A stretch of 64,000 nucleotides of DNA from Onchocerca lupi (lineage: Eukaryota > Nematoda > Chromadorea > Rhabditida > Onchocercidae): assembly GCA_028564675.1 (NCBI GenBank), contig JAOVVO010000262.1:1-64000 (forward strand). The letters run 5' to 3'. The notes under the pieces are model-generated. The model did no database searches. It saw only the letters and a list, made by a program, of their open reading frames with translations, and had not been told where the DNA came from. Made by a program: the position numbers and the translations under genes. Below, one piece after another: positions 26,201 through 38,735 of this stretch (position 1 is the stretch's first letter; each line of letters opens with the position of its first letter).

Positions 26201-29200
26201 TTCCGCAATATTTTTCATGTCATGTTATTCTTGCTTTTTGTTTTTTGGATGCCGCGCCATTTTCTCGGTCCAGTAGTTCAGATATTTTAAGTGCAGCGTA
26301 GTAATGAATCGTTTGCGACTAAAGTGGACGTCAGTGATTCATTTTCAGAAAGAAAAAGCAGGTGCATAATTATTAGACTCCATTATTGGAATCGATTCCA
26401 GTGCTGGAATTTGGTTTTTGAAGGTTGATGTGGCATTTTTGGTGTTCCTTCCTGAATTTTGGTACCCCAGTTTTCTTATCAGTTTTTTGAACAGTGTGTA
26501 CGGAAATGAATATACGGTGAGGACAGTATACTGCAGATCAAAACTTCAGCAGCAAAGCATTTAGCTTGATAAGTGGGCCGATGCCACGACGAAAAGCCAA
26601 TGAAAATGGTACTGCAAGCGCAGCTGTCGGTACGACAAGACCACGCGCTAGACGTTCGAAAAAAGATGTCGGTGGTCTGGAACCAAAATTGGAAATGGTT
26701 CAAGGGATATACGATAATGGCCAAGCACCGTCAGCAATGCAAACTGTGTCAATGATGCATAATCATAACGGAATGATTCCAATACACGATGATGGTGGTC
26801 CAATGTCGAGTCATCATGTTTATACCCCACCAACTGGCTCGATGGGTGCTCCACCGCCACCTCCACCACCGCCGGAATATTATCAAGCGGTACCACCAGG
26901 TTATCAGCCGTCACCGCTTGGTCCACCGCCTGGTCCGGCTCAACAGGCGCCACCACCACCACATCAATTCATTGAACCTGAACCTCCGCAAAGTCCTTTT
27001 GTTGGGCAGCCATCTCATCTACAACAACATAATCATATGATTATGAGGTTCTCATTCATCTTTTTTTGGAAATGTTTTGCTTTTCCTTCCCATGGCAGTA
27101 ATAAGGGACCTCGTGAAATGAAGTCCATAAGAATTCATCATCGGTACTCTACTGCCTGTTTGTGTTCTTCAGAATAATGTGAGTAATTTTCAATCTGTGA
27201 TGAATTAAGTGCTTATATTACTTTTGTTTTTCAGGTATAGACATATGGCACCTATGGGTATGGCGAATCATCAGCAAGGTCCTCCCCCTTCGCAATTAGA
27301 ATTCAGGTTGCATGAAATGAATCGAAGATTATTCATCTTCAGTAATAGTGGAGTAAGTGTTTATCTTTCTTTCCTCATTTTTTATTGGTCTAGTACATTC
27401 ATGTCAAATATGTAGTATTTAGTATCACGTCTTGTGATAATTTTTTTCTGTTTTACCACCCATTTAGCAGACGATATGGTCTCTCCGTTTGATAACGAAT
27501 TCTAAACACTTTCGATTGTTTCGTTTACGTTCAAAAAGTTTGTATCTTCTGTGAAAATTGCGCGCAGATTAATATTCGGTTTCTCAGATTCAGGAAAAGG
27601 ACCATGCGCAATGGTGGGATGCATTTGCACACGAATTCTTTGATGACGATGCCAAAATGAGCTTCTTATTATTTGATGACCAAGCACCTGGTCATCATCA
27701 TCGATATAGTTTGTTATTTTTTGGCTAGTTTTCGATAGAACTGTTTTGACGTGCAGAATCAAAGGCTTGAATTTAGTTTTGGAAATTCGAGTTAGGTTTT
27801 GCTTATCGGGACTGATTTACTCTTTTTGCTGCATATCTATCTTTACAATTGTAGCCATTGGCCGATTGTTGATACCGAGGTATTTTCGGTCAATATTTGA
27901 AAGCGGAGTGAAAGAAATGTTTTATGTAATCCGAACACCTTCTCGTGAGCAAGCAGGTGGGCCGTGGACAATTGTGCTTGATTGCGACAACGTACTTCTT
28001 GTATCAAAACATGAAAAACCTGTCTTGTCCGAAGTTAGTATTCTGTATCTTTCTTGTAATCTGCTGTAAACTTCTAACATTACTTTTTAAAGTATATCGG
28101 CAAAAATATCCCACTTAATCCGAATAAATTGTGACAGATGGGTTGACTGTGGACAATTGTTTTTGGCTACGAAACGTACTTTGTATCAGAGCATGACAAA
28201 TTTATTTAATATAATAGCGTAAAGTTATTAATTGCTTCGCATGCCACTGACAGTATGTATTAATGATGGGATTCCGCAATATTTTCGTACTTACTATTTA
28301 AATTTGGTAAACTTCAGGTACATACCGACTGTAAATTGATGTGCGAATTCACGTTTGATGACACATATGGCTATAGGATCCGGCAATGGAATATAGAGTT
28401 AAGGCATTGTCAAGAATTTGTGCTAAGAGATGTCAACATGGTATGCTATCTTTTATTAGTTGCTCTTTCATCTTTGGCTTATTCCTGCCATTGTAGTTCG
28501 ATTTAATGAGGAAAAATCGTCATTAGACAAAATTTTATGCTCGGAATAATTTGACAAGTCAGTTTTAACGAAGTTATATTTCTTATAGCTGCTTTAATAG
28601 GGATAAAATATTATGTGACGTTTTCACGATTGTGTAACTTTGGGTGATCAGTTCAAAAAATATTAGAGCATAATGGTAATTTTTTTTTCCCTGTTACCTG
28701 AGAAAGTGCACTGGACTGTAAGAATGTTTTCTCTCTATATTATTGGAATTGCACAATATTTTTTGCAGAACTAAAGCATAATCAGAATTGCAGCTGCAAG
28801 ATAGCGAAACACAAGAGAAATTGAAAATGAACATAACACGGACAGGCATGACTCAAATAACGCTAAATTATTTGAAGTTATGTGTCATTCTGGAACCAAT
28901 GCAAGTACTTATGAGTCAAAGTAAATCGCACAACGTATGTTTTTTCCAATAAATTTCCCTACATTTCTCATCAAAGCTGTTATTTTATTGGAATTCCAAG
29001 AAAAATGGATTTCATGCTTTCACCCATTTTTTCGTTAACTCCAGATTCCACCGAGAGAGTCTTTGAAGCAAACATTGTTCCAAGCCCATGCAAAGATGCA
29101 GCAGTATCAGCAGCATCAACAGCAGCAACAACTGGCAATTAATGCTATTGGTTAGTCGCTTGAAACTTTCATTAGTAGTTGAGTTAGTCACTTGTAATAC

Positions 29201-30125
29201 AAAATGTTTATTTACATCTGCTTTGTAAATAAACATTCATGGTTTCATTTCTCAATATAGGTGGCATAAATCCATCTCATGTGTTACCACCGACACCGGT
29301 GGAGGAGCCAACTTCTAAGAAACCTCGGAAACGAACAAGAAAGACTGCGACTGGTGCGAATGCAGCATCGAATGCTAAAAAGAAAAATAACTCTCCTCCA
29401 TCGACAAATGCTGCTAATTTTTCAATGAATTCGCATGTTTGTTTTTTTTTTTCCTGCATTCATTAGGTTAGGAAATGTCAATTGAAATTATTTTATAGGC
29501 TTTGATTTGTCTCACTTTCTGTCCTACATTCTTTTCTAATGTTAATGAGTTTGAATTGAATATCTTGCAGTACTTCGGCTATTTTGGAGTTTTGTTTTTG
29601 TAATATAAATTTTGAGTTTAATTGTTACAGTTTCCACTCCAGTATCAAGATGTTATGGTAGTGGGTGAACCTTCAATGATGGGTGGTGAATATGGTGAGG
29701 AGGACGAGAGAACTATTTCTAGAGTGGAAAATACGCAGTTCGATCCCAGTGCTATGCAAAACTCGTTACCTAGTATGAACCATCAGATGCCCACTACAAT
29801 GTCAGCAATTGGCGGACCTCCTCCTCCTCAAAGTTTGTTTTTTTACGTATTCAGATTTTTGACAGATTAGTATAAATTTAGTGAAGAATTCAATCCAATT
29901 AAATATATTTGATTTAATATGTTCTCGAAATTTTATGTACTTCCTAAAATTTAATATGAATGCTTTATTTCAGCTTACATGCCAGATTTTGAATTAACGT
30001 CGATAGGTGGATGGGGTGTGAATGCAGGAAGCCAAGCTCCCTCATCCGCTGCTCCACCAGCAGCATGTGGTACACCTCTTGGGGTTAACACTCCAATTAC
30101 TGCTTGTGATCCTCAACAAACATGA
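17224..30125 (+). CDS. ldb-1: LIM-domain-binding protein LDB/CLIM
   Basis: LDB proteins are nuclear adaptors that dimerise and bind LIM-homeodomain and LMO proteins. I assemble twelve coding exons: 17224-17293, 18083-18224, 26565-27047, 27235-27352, 27588-27708, 27855-28033, 28318-28440, 28794-28934, 29045-29150, 29261-29436, 29631-29832 and 29974-30125. Every junction is GT..AG and in phase, giving 670 codons. Starting instead at the ATG at 26581 (MPRRKANENG) gives a 594-residue form. In that shorter form a Pro-rich region (about 85-145) precedes the dimerisation domain (about 165-375), which includes AQWWDAFAHEFFDDDAKM, GRLLIPRYFRSIFE and TLNYLKLCVILEPMQ. A basic nuclear signal KKPRKRTRK follows near 430. 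The LIM interaction domain (about 482-510) reads DVMVVGEPSMMGGEYG, then ENTQFD as in vertebrate LDB1. The two 5' exons are inferred from phase only. The MPRRK start and everything after it is firm. Confidence 0.93.
17624..17653. repeat. 10-bp perfect inverted repeat in ldb-1 intron 1
   Basis: TTTAGCATCA (17624-17633) pairs with TGATGCTAAA (17644-17653). The spacer is itself partly palindromic (CATCATATTATGATG). Confidence 0.85.
19970..20042. repeat. GTGCAT-like hexamer / TG microsatellite
   Basis: Alternating purine-pyrimidine repeat built on GTGCAT and GTATGC units, directly followed by the C/T-rich stretch. Confidence 0.85.
22623..22650. repeat. (AGT)n(TTG)n trinucleotide microsatellite
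   Basis: About five AGT/TAG units run into five GTT units. Confidence 0.9.
23441..23476. repeat. 12-bp perfect inverted repeat
   Basis: CTTTGCATAGTT (23441-23452) is complementary to AACTATGCAAAG (23465-23476), with a 12-base loop, inside the ldb-1 intron. The arms contain TTTGCAT, close to the ATTTGCAT octamer bound by POU proteins; this resemblance may be chance. Confidence 0.85.
24789..24820. repeat. (GATA)n microsatellite
   Basis: About seven GATA units, slightly interrupted by TATA at the left. Confidence 0.92.
25515..25630 (+). other. Long imperfect hairpin in the ldb-1 intron
   Basis: The left arm (25515-25551, including AATAGATAAGTTTCAAATGT) matches the reverse complement of the right arm (25594-25630, including ACATTTGATACTTATCTATT) with only a few mismatches. 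A shorter inner pairing, TTCATTAC with GTAATGAG, extends the stem after a small bulge. The remaining loop is roughly 30 bases. Stem length (35-45 bp) and loop size fit either a microRNA-like precursor or a very small foldback transposon. No expression can be inferred from sequence. Confidence 0.6.
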
Positions 30126-33100
30126 GGCTTATTTTTGTCTCCAGTAAGTAAATTTTTGTCTCCTTTTCATTTTAGATCAGTATACCGAATAATTTTAAGC
30201 ATATTTTCACTGTAGAAGCTAAACTAGAAGCATCAGACTGCAGAATTAAATCATACTATTAGATTATAGTTTCCTTAAATGATAGAAATATGAGAGAAGA
30301 AACTTTATTGGATTTACATTGTGAAAAAAGTCTCTTTCTACTCTGAGATGATATATCGAACTTTTCGTAGTCTGGAGTTAGATTTTGCAGCTCATATGTT
30401 ACTTATATAATGGAATTAGTCTGATTCTTATTCTTTTTAGAACAACAGACATAGTATTATGAAGGAAAGAAGATAAAACATTTATGGGAAACGTGGTTCG
30501 TATCAGGTTATACAAAAGTGTTCCCAATACAAATCCCCACTCATCTTCACTTGAGATTTTTAATTATTCCTCTCTCGAAATTATTCACTGTTTTTTATTA
30601 TTATGCGTATAGCATACAACATAATGTTTAATCTGTGTGCGATGTGCATATATGATAAGGAATTTTTTTGTTATGTATCTCTAATCTTGTGCATCTCTAT
30701 AGGATTTTATTGGAAACCTTTTCATATTTTTTCTTAAATCAATTTAATTTGTTATTGTCTTTTAGAAATGACTAATGGGCTTGTCTAAAAAGCATGTCTA
30801 TGACATGAACTGTCAACAATTTTGTTAAAATTCTCAGTCATTTTAATTCAAAGAATTTCAGCGTTTTTGTGACATATATGATGTTAGGCTGCGAGTTTGC
30901 TGAATTAGCATTTGATTTTTGAATTTAAAGACGGCCCATGAATAGGCGAAGTATCTAGCTCTTCAAGATACCTCCAAGTTTTTGGACAACCTTCAAAAAT
31001 TAATTATTAAAAAGAAATGTCAGAATGTTACCTGTATCGGCAACATCGCTGCTGTATTCATTTTCAATGCATAAAGGAATGTAGTTTTTCCGTTCTTTGC
31101 TCAGCAGACAAGGTAAAGGCATCATTATTGTAATGGCGCCAGGAAGGTATACCTTTTGTTTACCTCATCATGAGTTGTGTCAGCTTCCTTTATTATTTTA
31201 TTAAGTTTTTTTTTTCTTCGATATATTGATATATTTGTATTTTTGCTCCAATATTTTTAATGAACTTATAGACGCATTCTTTGCGTTACTTTTTCACTCG
31301 ATTTCCATGAAATGTTTTGCTGAAAAATGAGATTTTTGTGTAATCGAATTTTATGATTAATTATTTACATGGTGATTTTTGAAAGACGTTGTGCATAATT
31401 TTAAGGTTCTATTTTAATACGATTTGTCGTCTACATATCTAATTCGATTCTGCCGACAGCATGACTAGCGGATGAATTAAAATAAAGCATAAAGCTGGCA
31501 AAATGGTTAATCGGGTTACTCTAGAATTGTGATGCAAACGCGTTATCCGTTTTTGTCGAGCATTTCTAATGTTTTAATATCTGGATGGAAAGTCAAATCT
31601 TTTCGTGTACTGTTTTAAGTTTTAATTGCGAACCGTAGATGAAAAACTGGAAGGAGTAGTTTTTATCATATTCAAAATTTTAGGGAAATAAAGATTGCGT
31701 GATGAATACATTTTTTCTTATTAAATGGTAGTTGTAGTTCATTGTAATTGTATTTCCGTGTGGGTTGTTCAGTGTTCTTACTCTTGAGTTATAAGAGAGG
31801 AATGTTTTTTGAACGCAGATGCTTTACTGGCTTCTGCTAGCCTCGTTGAGCCACTGCGAGCATTGGGTAAGGGTATGGCAGTGAGTCTCAGTTGGATTGA
31901 AGTGGCGATCAGATGACTCTTGAAATAGTTCCAGGCAGTAGTCATCGCCGAAAGAGGAATTCGCTAGCAAAATAAACAAGAAAGGAAATTCGTGCTTCAA
32001 GTATTTTTTCTTAGGCATTGAGGAGCTTAGGATTGGGAGGTATTTGTTTGATTGCATAAGAGTTCGTAGAATTCCAGTTATAGGATTTCTAAAATGAATT
32101 CACTCGAAATGGTTTACTGCAGTATTTTGGGATGCGGTCACTTTGGGAGAACATACTGAATTGGCATGACACTTGAGCGAATGATTTTAAGCTTTAGCAT
32201 AGATATAAGTAGTTCGGTCCTGTTGAAAAAACAAAGCAAAGCTCTACTTTTTTTTATTTTATTTATTTTTTTGATTAATTGAAGAAATAGAAAGTAGAGG
32301 TTTTTTTTTTTTTTTGATAGAATCGGACTGTTTAGATCTGTGGTCTCAGAATGACTGGAGGCGATGTGTCGTAGTAATTCTGAGCAACGTAGCGAATTAG
32401 AAGCGAAGGATGAAATCCATTAGAAGTAGAACACAAGACTCGAACATTAAATTGTGTTAAAATCTACTGTTTCAAAGAACAAGGCCGAGAAAAGGCATTG
32501 TCATCTTTCGCATGGAATGGAAAATACTTTCGGGGTGGTTGGTTGCTATTTCGATTAGGAGAATAGGAGTTTTACATCTGACTTTTAGTAGCATTTAGGG
32601 TTTATAGAATTCAGTAACTCTGTTTGTATGGGTTCATAATAAGATGTAATGTTTGAACTGGAAAACTTATTTATACCTGTCAAAGCTGGAGCATTAATCA
32701 TTATGGCGTGAAAAATCGTATTTCGCAGATGTCTTTTGCTGATGAATTACCGCTAGAGTGTTCTATACTTCGTGTACTTGTTCCGAAGTAACCGTTTGCG
32801 GAAGCAAAATGTAAATAGTTTTTGTCGTTGGGCACATACTGTTCAAAGGTGTTCCGAATTATATCTGTTAAACAGTTTAAAAAAAAGTGATCGTAATGAG
32901 TGCCAATTGTTTTTTGGAGGCTGCTTTATATTTTTCAGAGAACAGGTCTTAGTTTTTAATTATTTACCTATTTGGAGTCAGAAAACTGTTGCTGCATGAA
33001 ATTAATGTTGAGAGTGTTAGCATCTAAGAAATTAATTTGTTAGTCTTTTTTTTGCTTTTTCCTCTGCATTTGTACGCAGATATCTCAACAAATCTAAGCA

Positions 33101-35943
33101 TTACCATTGATGGCTAAAAAGATTGAAATTCATAAGTAGTGTATGGAAGTATAATAAGCTGTGTGATCACTTCAGTACTTTTTTTATTTATAGTAAATTT
33201 AGTAGAGAAGTTTAACTGAAAAGTATCAGATAAGTCGAATATATGGAAGGAAACGATTGCTTAGATAATGAGAGAGAAGTCTTGTGGATGCAGTAATCGG
33301 CGATCAATAGTAATTTTTAAGTCCTTGTAGGAAACGCTCGTTTTTTCCAAAGTTCTAAAGAAGAGTTGAAAATTGGAAGAAATTATTGCATTATTATTAC
33401 TTTTGTGTTTATTGTTCACTTCTCAGTATAATTAAATGTATCAACAAGGAGATGAGCGCCTCTTTTTTACAAGCTGTCATTTAAATCAAACGACAAGTTT
33501 TTCTAACAAAATGTGCACAATTCCGGAATTTCAGCATCATATAGAAAAATCTGCATATTAGTTTACATCTAAAATGTTTCCACATTGAACGTTAGCTTTA
33601 TCCGTAGATGCACAACCCAAACTTAAACTTTCTATCGCATTACCATCAACTGAAGATTACACCAAACACCGAAATGTTCTGGATAAAAAAGGTTATAGTA
33701 GTTTTCCCAAGTAATATTAAAGCAATATTTATGTTGACTAAAGATGGCTAACTTGGTCATGTTACAATTGAGCTTTCTAAAGCATATTGGAATGTAAACT
33801 CTTATTATCCAAATTGAAAATGAAATAAATTAGGCTAATTAGTGATAAAGAAGAGCAGATATTTGAATAGAAAAATGTTTGGATGGAAAAATGTTTGTTC
33901 CATGGCGTTTGTTTTGAAATAACAAATTGATGGTAATTTAAAGTTTCATTTCACTGTAGAACAAACAGTAGAGGAAAATATTCGGTTAAACCAAACGACA
34001 AACATGGATGGTCAAGATTTGTTCAACGAAACTATCGCAAAAAAAGATGATGAAGAAATCAGCATTTTCTGAAATTGAAATTTCTGGAAACCATAAGGTT
34101 TTTTCGCAGAGAATTTAATTCTTCGTTAGAACTTGCAAAGCTAAATTGTTGGTAAAGCATTTTTATTTAACACTTTGAATGGATTGCAGGTCACCCATGA
34201 AGAGGAATAAAAAAAAAAAAAAAAAGAAAGGACTTAGTACTCTCAAATTGTACCGGTTTTTTATGAATCATTTGTTATCAAAGTTCAAGCAATTATGCTT
34301 AATTATCTGAGATTCTAGGTTAGAAGTTCATTCGCTAAAATCACTAGGAATTTAAAATCTGATGAAGCATACTTTTTTCTTTACTGGATATAAAAATTAT
34401 TCCCCAGTATCATGTGCATCACTGTTTACCAATTATTTGGTAAGCTTGTAACTAAAGCGACAACTCCCTAAATCATTAAACAGAATCATATTTGAAGTGT
34501 TGGCCTACCGTATTATTTCTTTTATAAGCCTAAATTGGGTGGTTTTTCGGCCTATCAGGAATCCTTGAAAATCAGATAATGAAAGAAAAAAATGGCTGCT
34601 AAATTTTGGGAGAGCAATAACACCATTTCAAGAAGCTTATTTATGGGCTTCTACTCTATCAGAAAATGGATAGTAAAAGGAATTTTTCCATTCACCAATT
34701 TTCGTTATTATTGATAATCATTTAACGGAATATTCATCTCCATCAAAATCTAAAGATTACTGTAGTAAACTTGAGTCATCACTTTTTGAAAATCATGAAA
34801 GCAAACATTAAAGAAAAGATTACTATTTTTCACCAAAAAATGCTTATTTTAGAGGAGTCAGTAAGTTGTTTGCTTGCTCTGCTCATAAATTTATGCGTAA
34901 CTTAATTTACAGAATCCTTCCCCAGATTGTATATTTTTTTTATTTTATTGAACGGATAATAATTATATTAATAAGATATAACTCTGAAATTTAAAAATTT
35001 CTGTGATTTCTCGATAATAATAGCATGTGATGCATTGCATGACAAAAAATATCTATACTAAATTTTTGCTAATACAAATGCTTAATGAAATCTCGACTGA
35101 ATCATTACACAGCAATAAAAAAATATATTAGTGATTTGGTATCACCGATGCAAAACTGGTAAAGTGAGCATGATTTCTGTGAAAAGTTTCAACCAAACCA
35201 AAAATAAATTATTTAAGCTAAGTCGGCTGAGACAGAAAGAAACGTTTAAACAATAGCTTAATCAACGATAATTGTATTAAACTGAATTTCAAGGAACAAA
35301 TCAATTAACCGTATATCGAGATCCGCGAGAATGTGCATTTCAATGAAATATAATTTAAGGAATGAAATACTAGCTCCACATTACAATATTTGTCACATCA
35401 AAAAATTATCTTGAATTTGAAATAAAATTCTGGATCCTTGTGTGGAAGAAATATGGAGGTTGCTATCTCTGTCTTCGCTTCTCTTTTCAGTAGATTAAAA
35501 TGCCTATAAGTACTTCAAATCATGATGATTTCTGATAATTTGTATTGGGTAGCAAAGGCTGTGGAATCAATGAAAATTCCAATATTACATCACACGAGAC
35601 TGTTTATAAATTATTGAATGACGTAAATATAAACAGACCGGAACATACCGATTTCGGCATGTCTACGCGTTATATAAATCACAGCATCGCAATCTCTGCT
35701 CGCTGGCTCATAAATTCAGATATTTTCAGAATTCTTTTCCAACTTATTTTTATTAAGACTTCACTAGTCATATTTTACAAAGATTTAAGTCGACAGCAGT
35801 TCGATTTAAATAACCGAAAATTCCAACTACTACCAAATGAGATCCTGATCTTTTTTGAAAACTCGAGATTAAATACCAGATCGCTGGTTTATAGCATTTT
35901 CAGTAAGAGCCGAATCTGCAGTTTATAATCTTGTGCATAGTTT
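30126..35943. other. ldb-1 3' region and intergenic DNA
   Basis: The part just after the ldb-1 stop should be its 3' UTR. Beyond that I find no exon with family similarity on either strand. A 127-codon plus-strand frame at 35545-35928 has no ATG at its start, no recognisable domain, and a length compatible with chance. Several A and T homopolymers of 10-20 bases occur. Confidence 0.5.
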
Positions 35944-38735
35944 ATGCAATGCGGTATGGCTCTCATGTTAAACTTTTTATATCTGCTACTCCTGCCAACA
36001 TTTAGCGAACAAATCAGAACCATTCAGGTATCGCTTTTCAAATAAAATTTCTAATCAAAAAGCCAGTTTAAGTTTGCATTTATTAATTAATCGAATATGC
36101 TTTTGAAAATAATTCTTATAAGAACATACTTGTATTCTGAAGAATTTTTTGCAGGAAATTGCTGAAAATGAGAAAATACTGCTGAAAAAAATATTCAAAA
36201 AGGAAAGCTATGATTATTCGCTGCCGTCCGAGTCACCAACTATTGTTTTGTCCTTCATGTTTATTGATCACATCGAACAACTTGTTTGTTTCTCTGCTAA
36301 GAAATTTTATCTTGTGTCATTTTATAATTTAGCTTACAATTAATGGTATTTATTGGTTTGCCAAGGTATTTGAATATATGTTTTGTCTTCTTCAGGACCA
36401 GAAACAACAATTGATTGATATGCATTGTAGTATGTTATTTGTAAGTTTGAATTTTTCTTGTTCTTCGCAACTCTTAGCCGGTAAAGTTTCTAGAATTGAT
36501 GTATATTGTAGCACTGGACTGACAAAAGAATTGTTTGGGAACCGCGAGACTATGGTAATGTTGGTAAAATCGTGCGACAAAAAAGTGATTTACCAAGAAT
36601 GTGGTTTCCTTCAGTTCACTTCACTGAAATTTAAGTATACATTTTTTTTTTGAAATATATTGTAGCAAAATCGTCACTAATTGCTTTCCCTTATCATTTT
36701 TATCTGCATTTCATAGTATTCAAACCAACAGTTACTCACCAAAAATAAAATTTGTTGAATGATATCAACAGTTACTTACCAAAAACAGAGTGTACTGAAA
36801 TGATTTCTTTTTCCTTTTTTTTTTTTTTTTTTTGAAATTTCGGATATGATAATAATTAAATTACAGGAAACTGAGGAGCGATCAGGCAATGCAATATTTC
36901 AATACCGAAGTAACGTTAATCAGCAGTGGAGCCGTTTATGCACAGGTAAGCAAAGTGGAAATCGATATCTGGGCATTTGATATTTTTCTTGGAAATGAAA
37001 TGACGGACGCAGTGTCTCTGCTTAGTTGAAAAATTCAAGAGCTAAAATTCTATAAAGATTCCTTTTCGAAGTCGAAGGAAGCATTTCAAAACTTTTTACA
37101 TCGTACCAATGCCTGAACCGAAAATGTGTTGCAAATAAAGCATCGTTTTAGGTGATATTAACAATTCGTTCAACATGTTCTCTGGATTTCACCGCATATC
37201 CAAATGACATTCAAAGTTGTCTGTTAACAATGTTCACACCGTTACCACTGTCTAGGTGCTCTTTACTTTTACAATAATCTTGGAGGCTGTGAAACGTAAT
37301 ACAACTAGCAAGACTGCAATTTCGTTTAAATTCATTTGCAGAAGAAATGACTGAACAATTTAGAAATGCTTCATTATCCCATTAGTAAGAGCTGAGAAGT
37401 CAGTTAGCTAAATAAGGCTTTCAGCAAAATGCAAGATTGATTCCAATACTCATATTAGTTCTCTTAGCTGGATTTTGAGTAAAATGAACTGCTATTCCAG
37501 CAGTAAATAAAAAGCTTGCAGATTGAAGTTCTCAAGGTGGACATCACTAACTCAGAAATCGGACATGTTCGGCAGTTTGATGAATGAATTGCGAACCATT
37601 CGTTCTGGTGAATTTGAAATTACAAATCTATCCGCATCGCTGCTCTTTATCCTTCCATTCGGCAAAATTACTGCCAACGAAAGCGCGTTAGTTCCACATT
37701 TTTTCTTTAAAAATTCATATTTATATGTTTTTATTTTAAACAAAAAAAGTACTTTCTATTTATACCATTTAAGAGATCGACCTGAAGTGATGCGTTCAAT
37801 AATACGTTTTGAAATAAAATTTCGCAGAATCATATATTACTATTCGGTGACAATCGCTTTACCATTATTTTGTTTGGCAACGTTAGTCTTTTCATTTTTT
37901 TCATTTTTTTTTTTCTGGAATTTCTCTTTGTGGAAACAATCCATTAATTTTAGTTTATTATGCACACTCCCATTAATTTTATTCCATTAGAAAATTCTGA
38001 AATTGAGTAACGTTCATTGAATTCCGAAAAAAAAGAACGATATTACCACTTTCTCTCTTTCAATCAAGAATCTTTCCTAAAAAATAAGGGATTCTTACCG
38101 ATATCTTTTGAAATATTATTAGAATTCATGGCATAGAGACTTGATGAATTTATTATTCATAATTAAGGTGTTCATAATTATATTTGAAGATAACAATTCT
38201 TTGAGTTAATGTAATCCATTGTAAATGTACTTATTTCTTTTAATTTCAGGATAACATTTATGGTAGGAACGATTGTATCTGCTTCCAATACTATTATATG
38301 GCTTTTATTATGTTTTGCAGCGCAGATTCTGAATTACACTCAGATGCTAAACAAGTTACCACCCGATCAGCAAAATAACCCCTTCTGTGGTATGCTTTTG
38401 TACAGTGTCGTTTTATTTCAGAAAAATTTCTTCAAGACTAGTTTACACTTTTTATAGCAAACACTACGGAAGTACTTTGAAATTTCAATTATAATTTTCT
38501 AAATATCACTGTTTCACACTTGGAAGTCCAAAATGTTGCAGCAAAAATGGCCACAATAATGTTGGCGGAAACGATGGCGCTGATTATTTATCGTGCGGCA
38601 ATTACTTATAAGTACAGTCATTCTATTAATGAGAAAGGAATATTCAGATGTTCTAGGATGCAAAAGATCGAGAAAACACTCCGAATCCTACTTATCTTTC
38701 ACACCTTTTTAAATGCTGTTTTGTTATTTTGTTAA
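35944..38735 (+). CDS. Divergent nematode Cys-loop ligand-gated ion channel subunit
   Basis: Pentameric neurotransmitter-gated channel family. Nine exons: 35944-36027, 36155-36283, 36396-36440, 36512-36634, 36867-36945, 37152-37255, 37522-37881, 38250-38389 and 38542-38735, about 418 residues. Exon 1 encodes a signal peptide (MALMLNFLYLLLLPTFS). The ligand domain shows HWTDKRIVWEPRDYGNV and the Cys-loop, CSLDFTAYPNDIQSC with 13 residues between the cysteines. Four membrane segments follow: M1 YYYSVTIALPLFCLATITF, M2 NTIIWLLLCFAAQIL then LPPD, M3 MATIMLAETMALIIY, and M4 RILLIFHTFLNAVLLFC at the C-terminus, with a very short M3-M4 loop. The ligand cannot be told; it belongs to the divergent lgc-type group rather than classic nicotinic subunits. 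One extra T at 36630-36632 puts a stop at the end of exon 4 and breaks phase to exon 5. Exon 7 may hide a short in-frame intron near 37689-37772. Confidence 0.8.
36725..36785. repeat. Spaced direct repeat in a channel-gene intron
   Basis: CCAACAGTTACTCACCAAAAA and TCAACAGTTACTTACCAAAA lie 40 bp apart in the intron between exons 4 and 5 of the channel gene, suggesting a small local duplication. Confidence 0.8.

Larger units (their letters stand above)
18225..26564 (+). other. Large ldb-1 intron (inferred)
   Basis: This 8.3 kb stretch between the inferred second and third ldb-1 coding exons shows no convincing exon on either strand. It begins GTAAGC and ends GCATTTAG. It holds a GTGCAT-type hexamer repeat, a C/T-rich segment (about 20130-20520), GTT and GATA microsatellites, a 19-base A run (22776-22794), a 12-bp hairpin (23441-23476) and a long imperfect hairpin (25515-25630). 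Confidence 0.55.

Noticed and set aside
26648..26962. Antisense and alternate-frame ORFs over the ldb-1 Pro-rich exon
   Set aside because: Shadows of the CCA/CCG-rich coding sequence; the sense frame continues in phase into the conserved LDB exons.
35545..35928. 127-codon plus-strand frame just upstream of the channel gene
   Set aside because: It begins without ATG and shows no domain. About one frame of this length is expected by chance in this composition.
36378..36653. 91-codon plus-strand frame overlapping channel exons 3 and 4
   Set aside because: It is the +1 frame. Exon 4 in the other frame matches the Cys-loop family (HWTDKRIVWEP), so this is a shadow, although it helps locate the frameshift.
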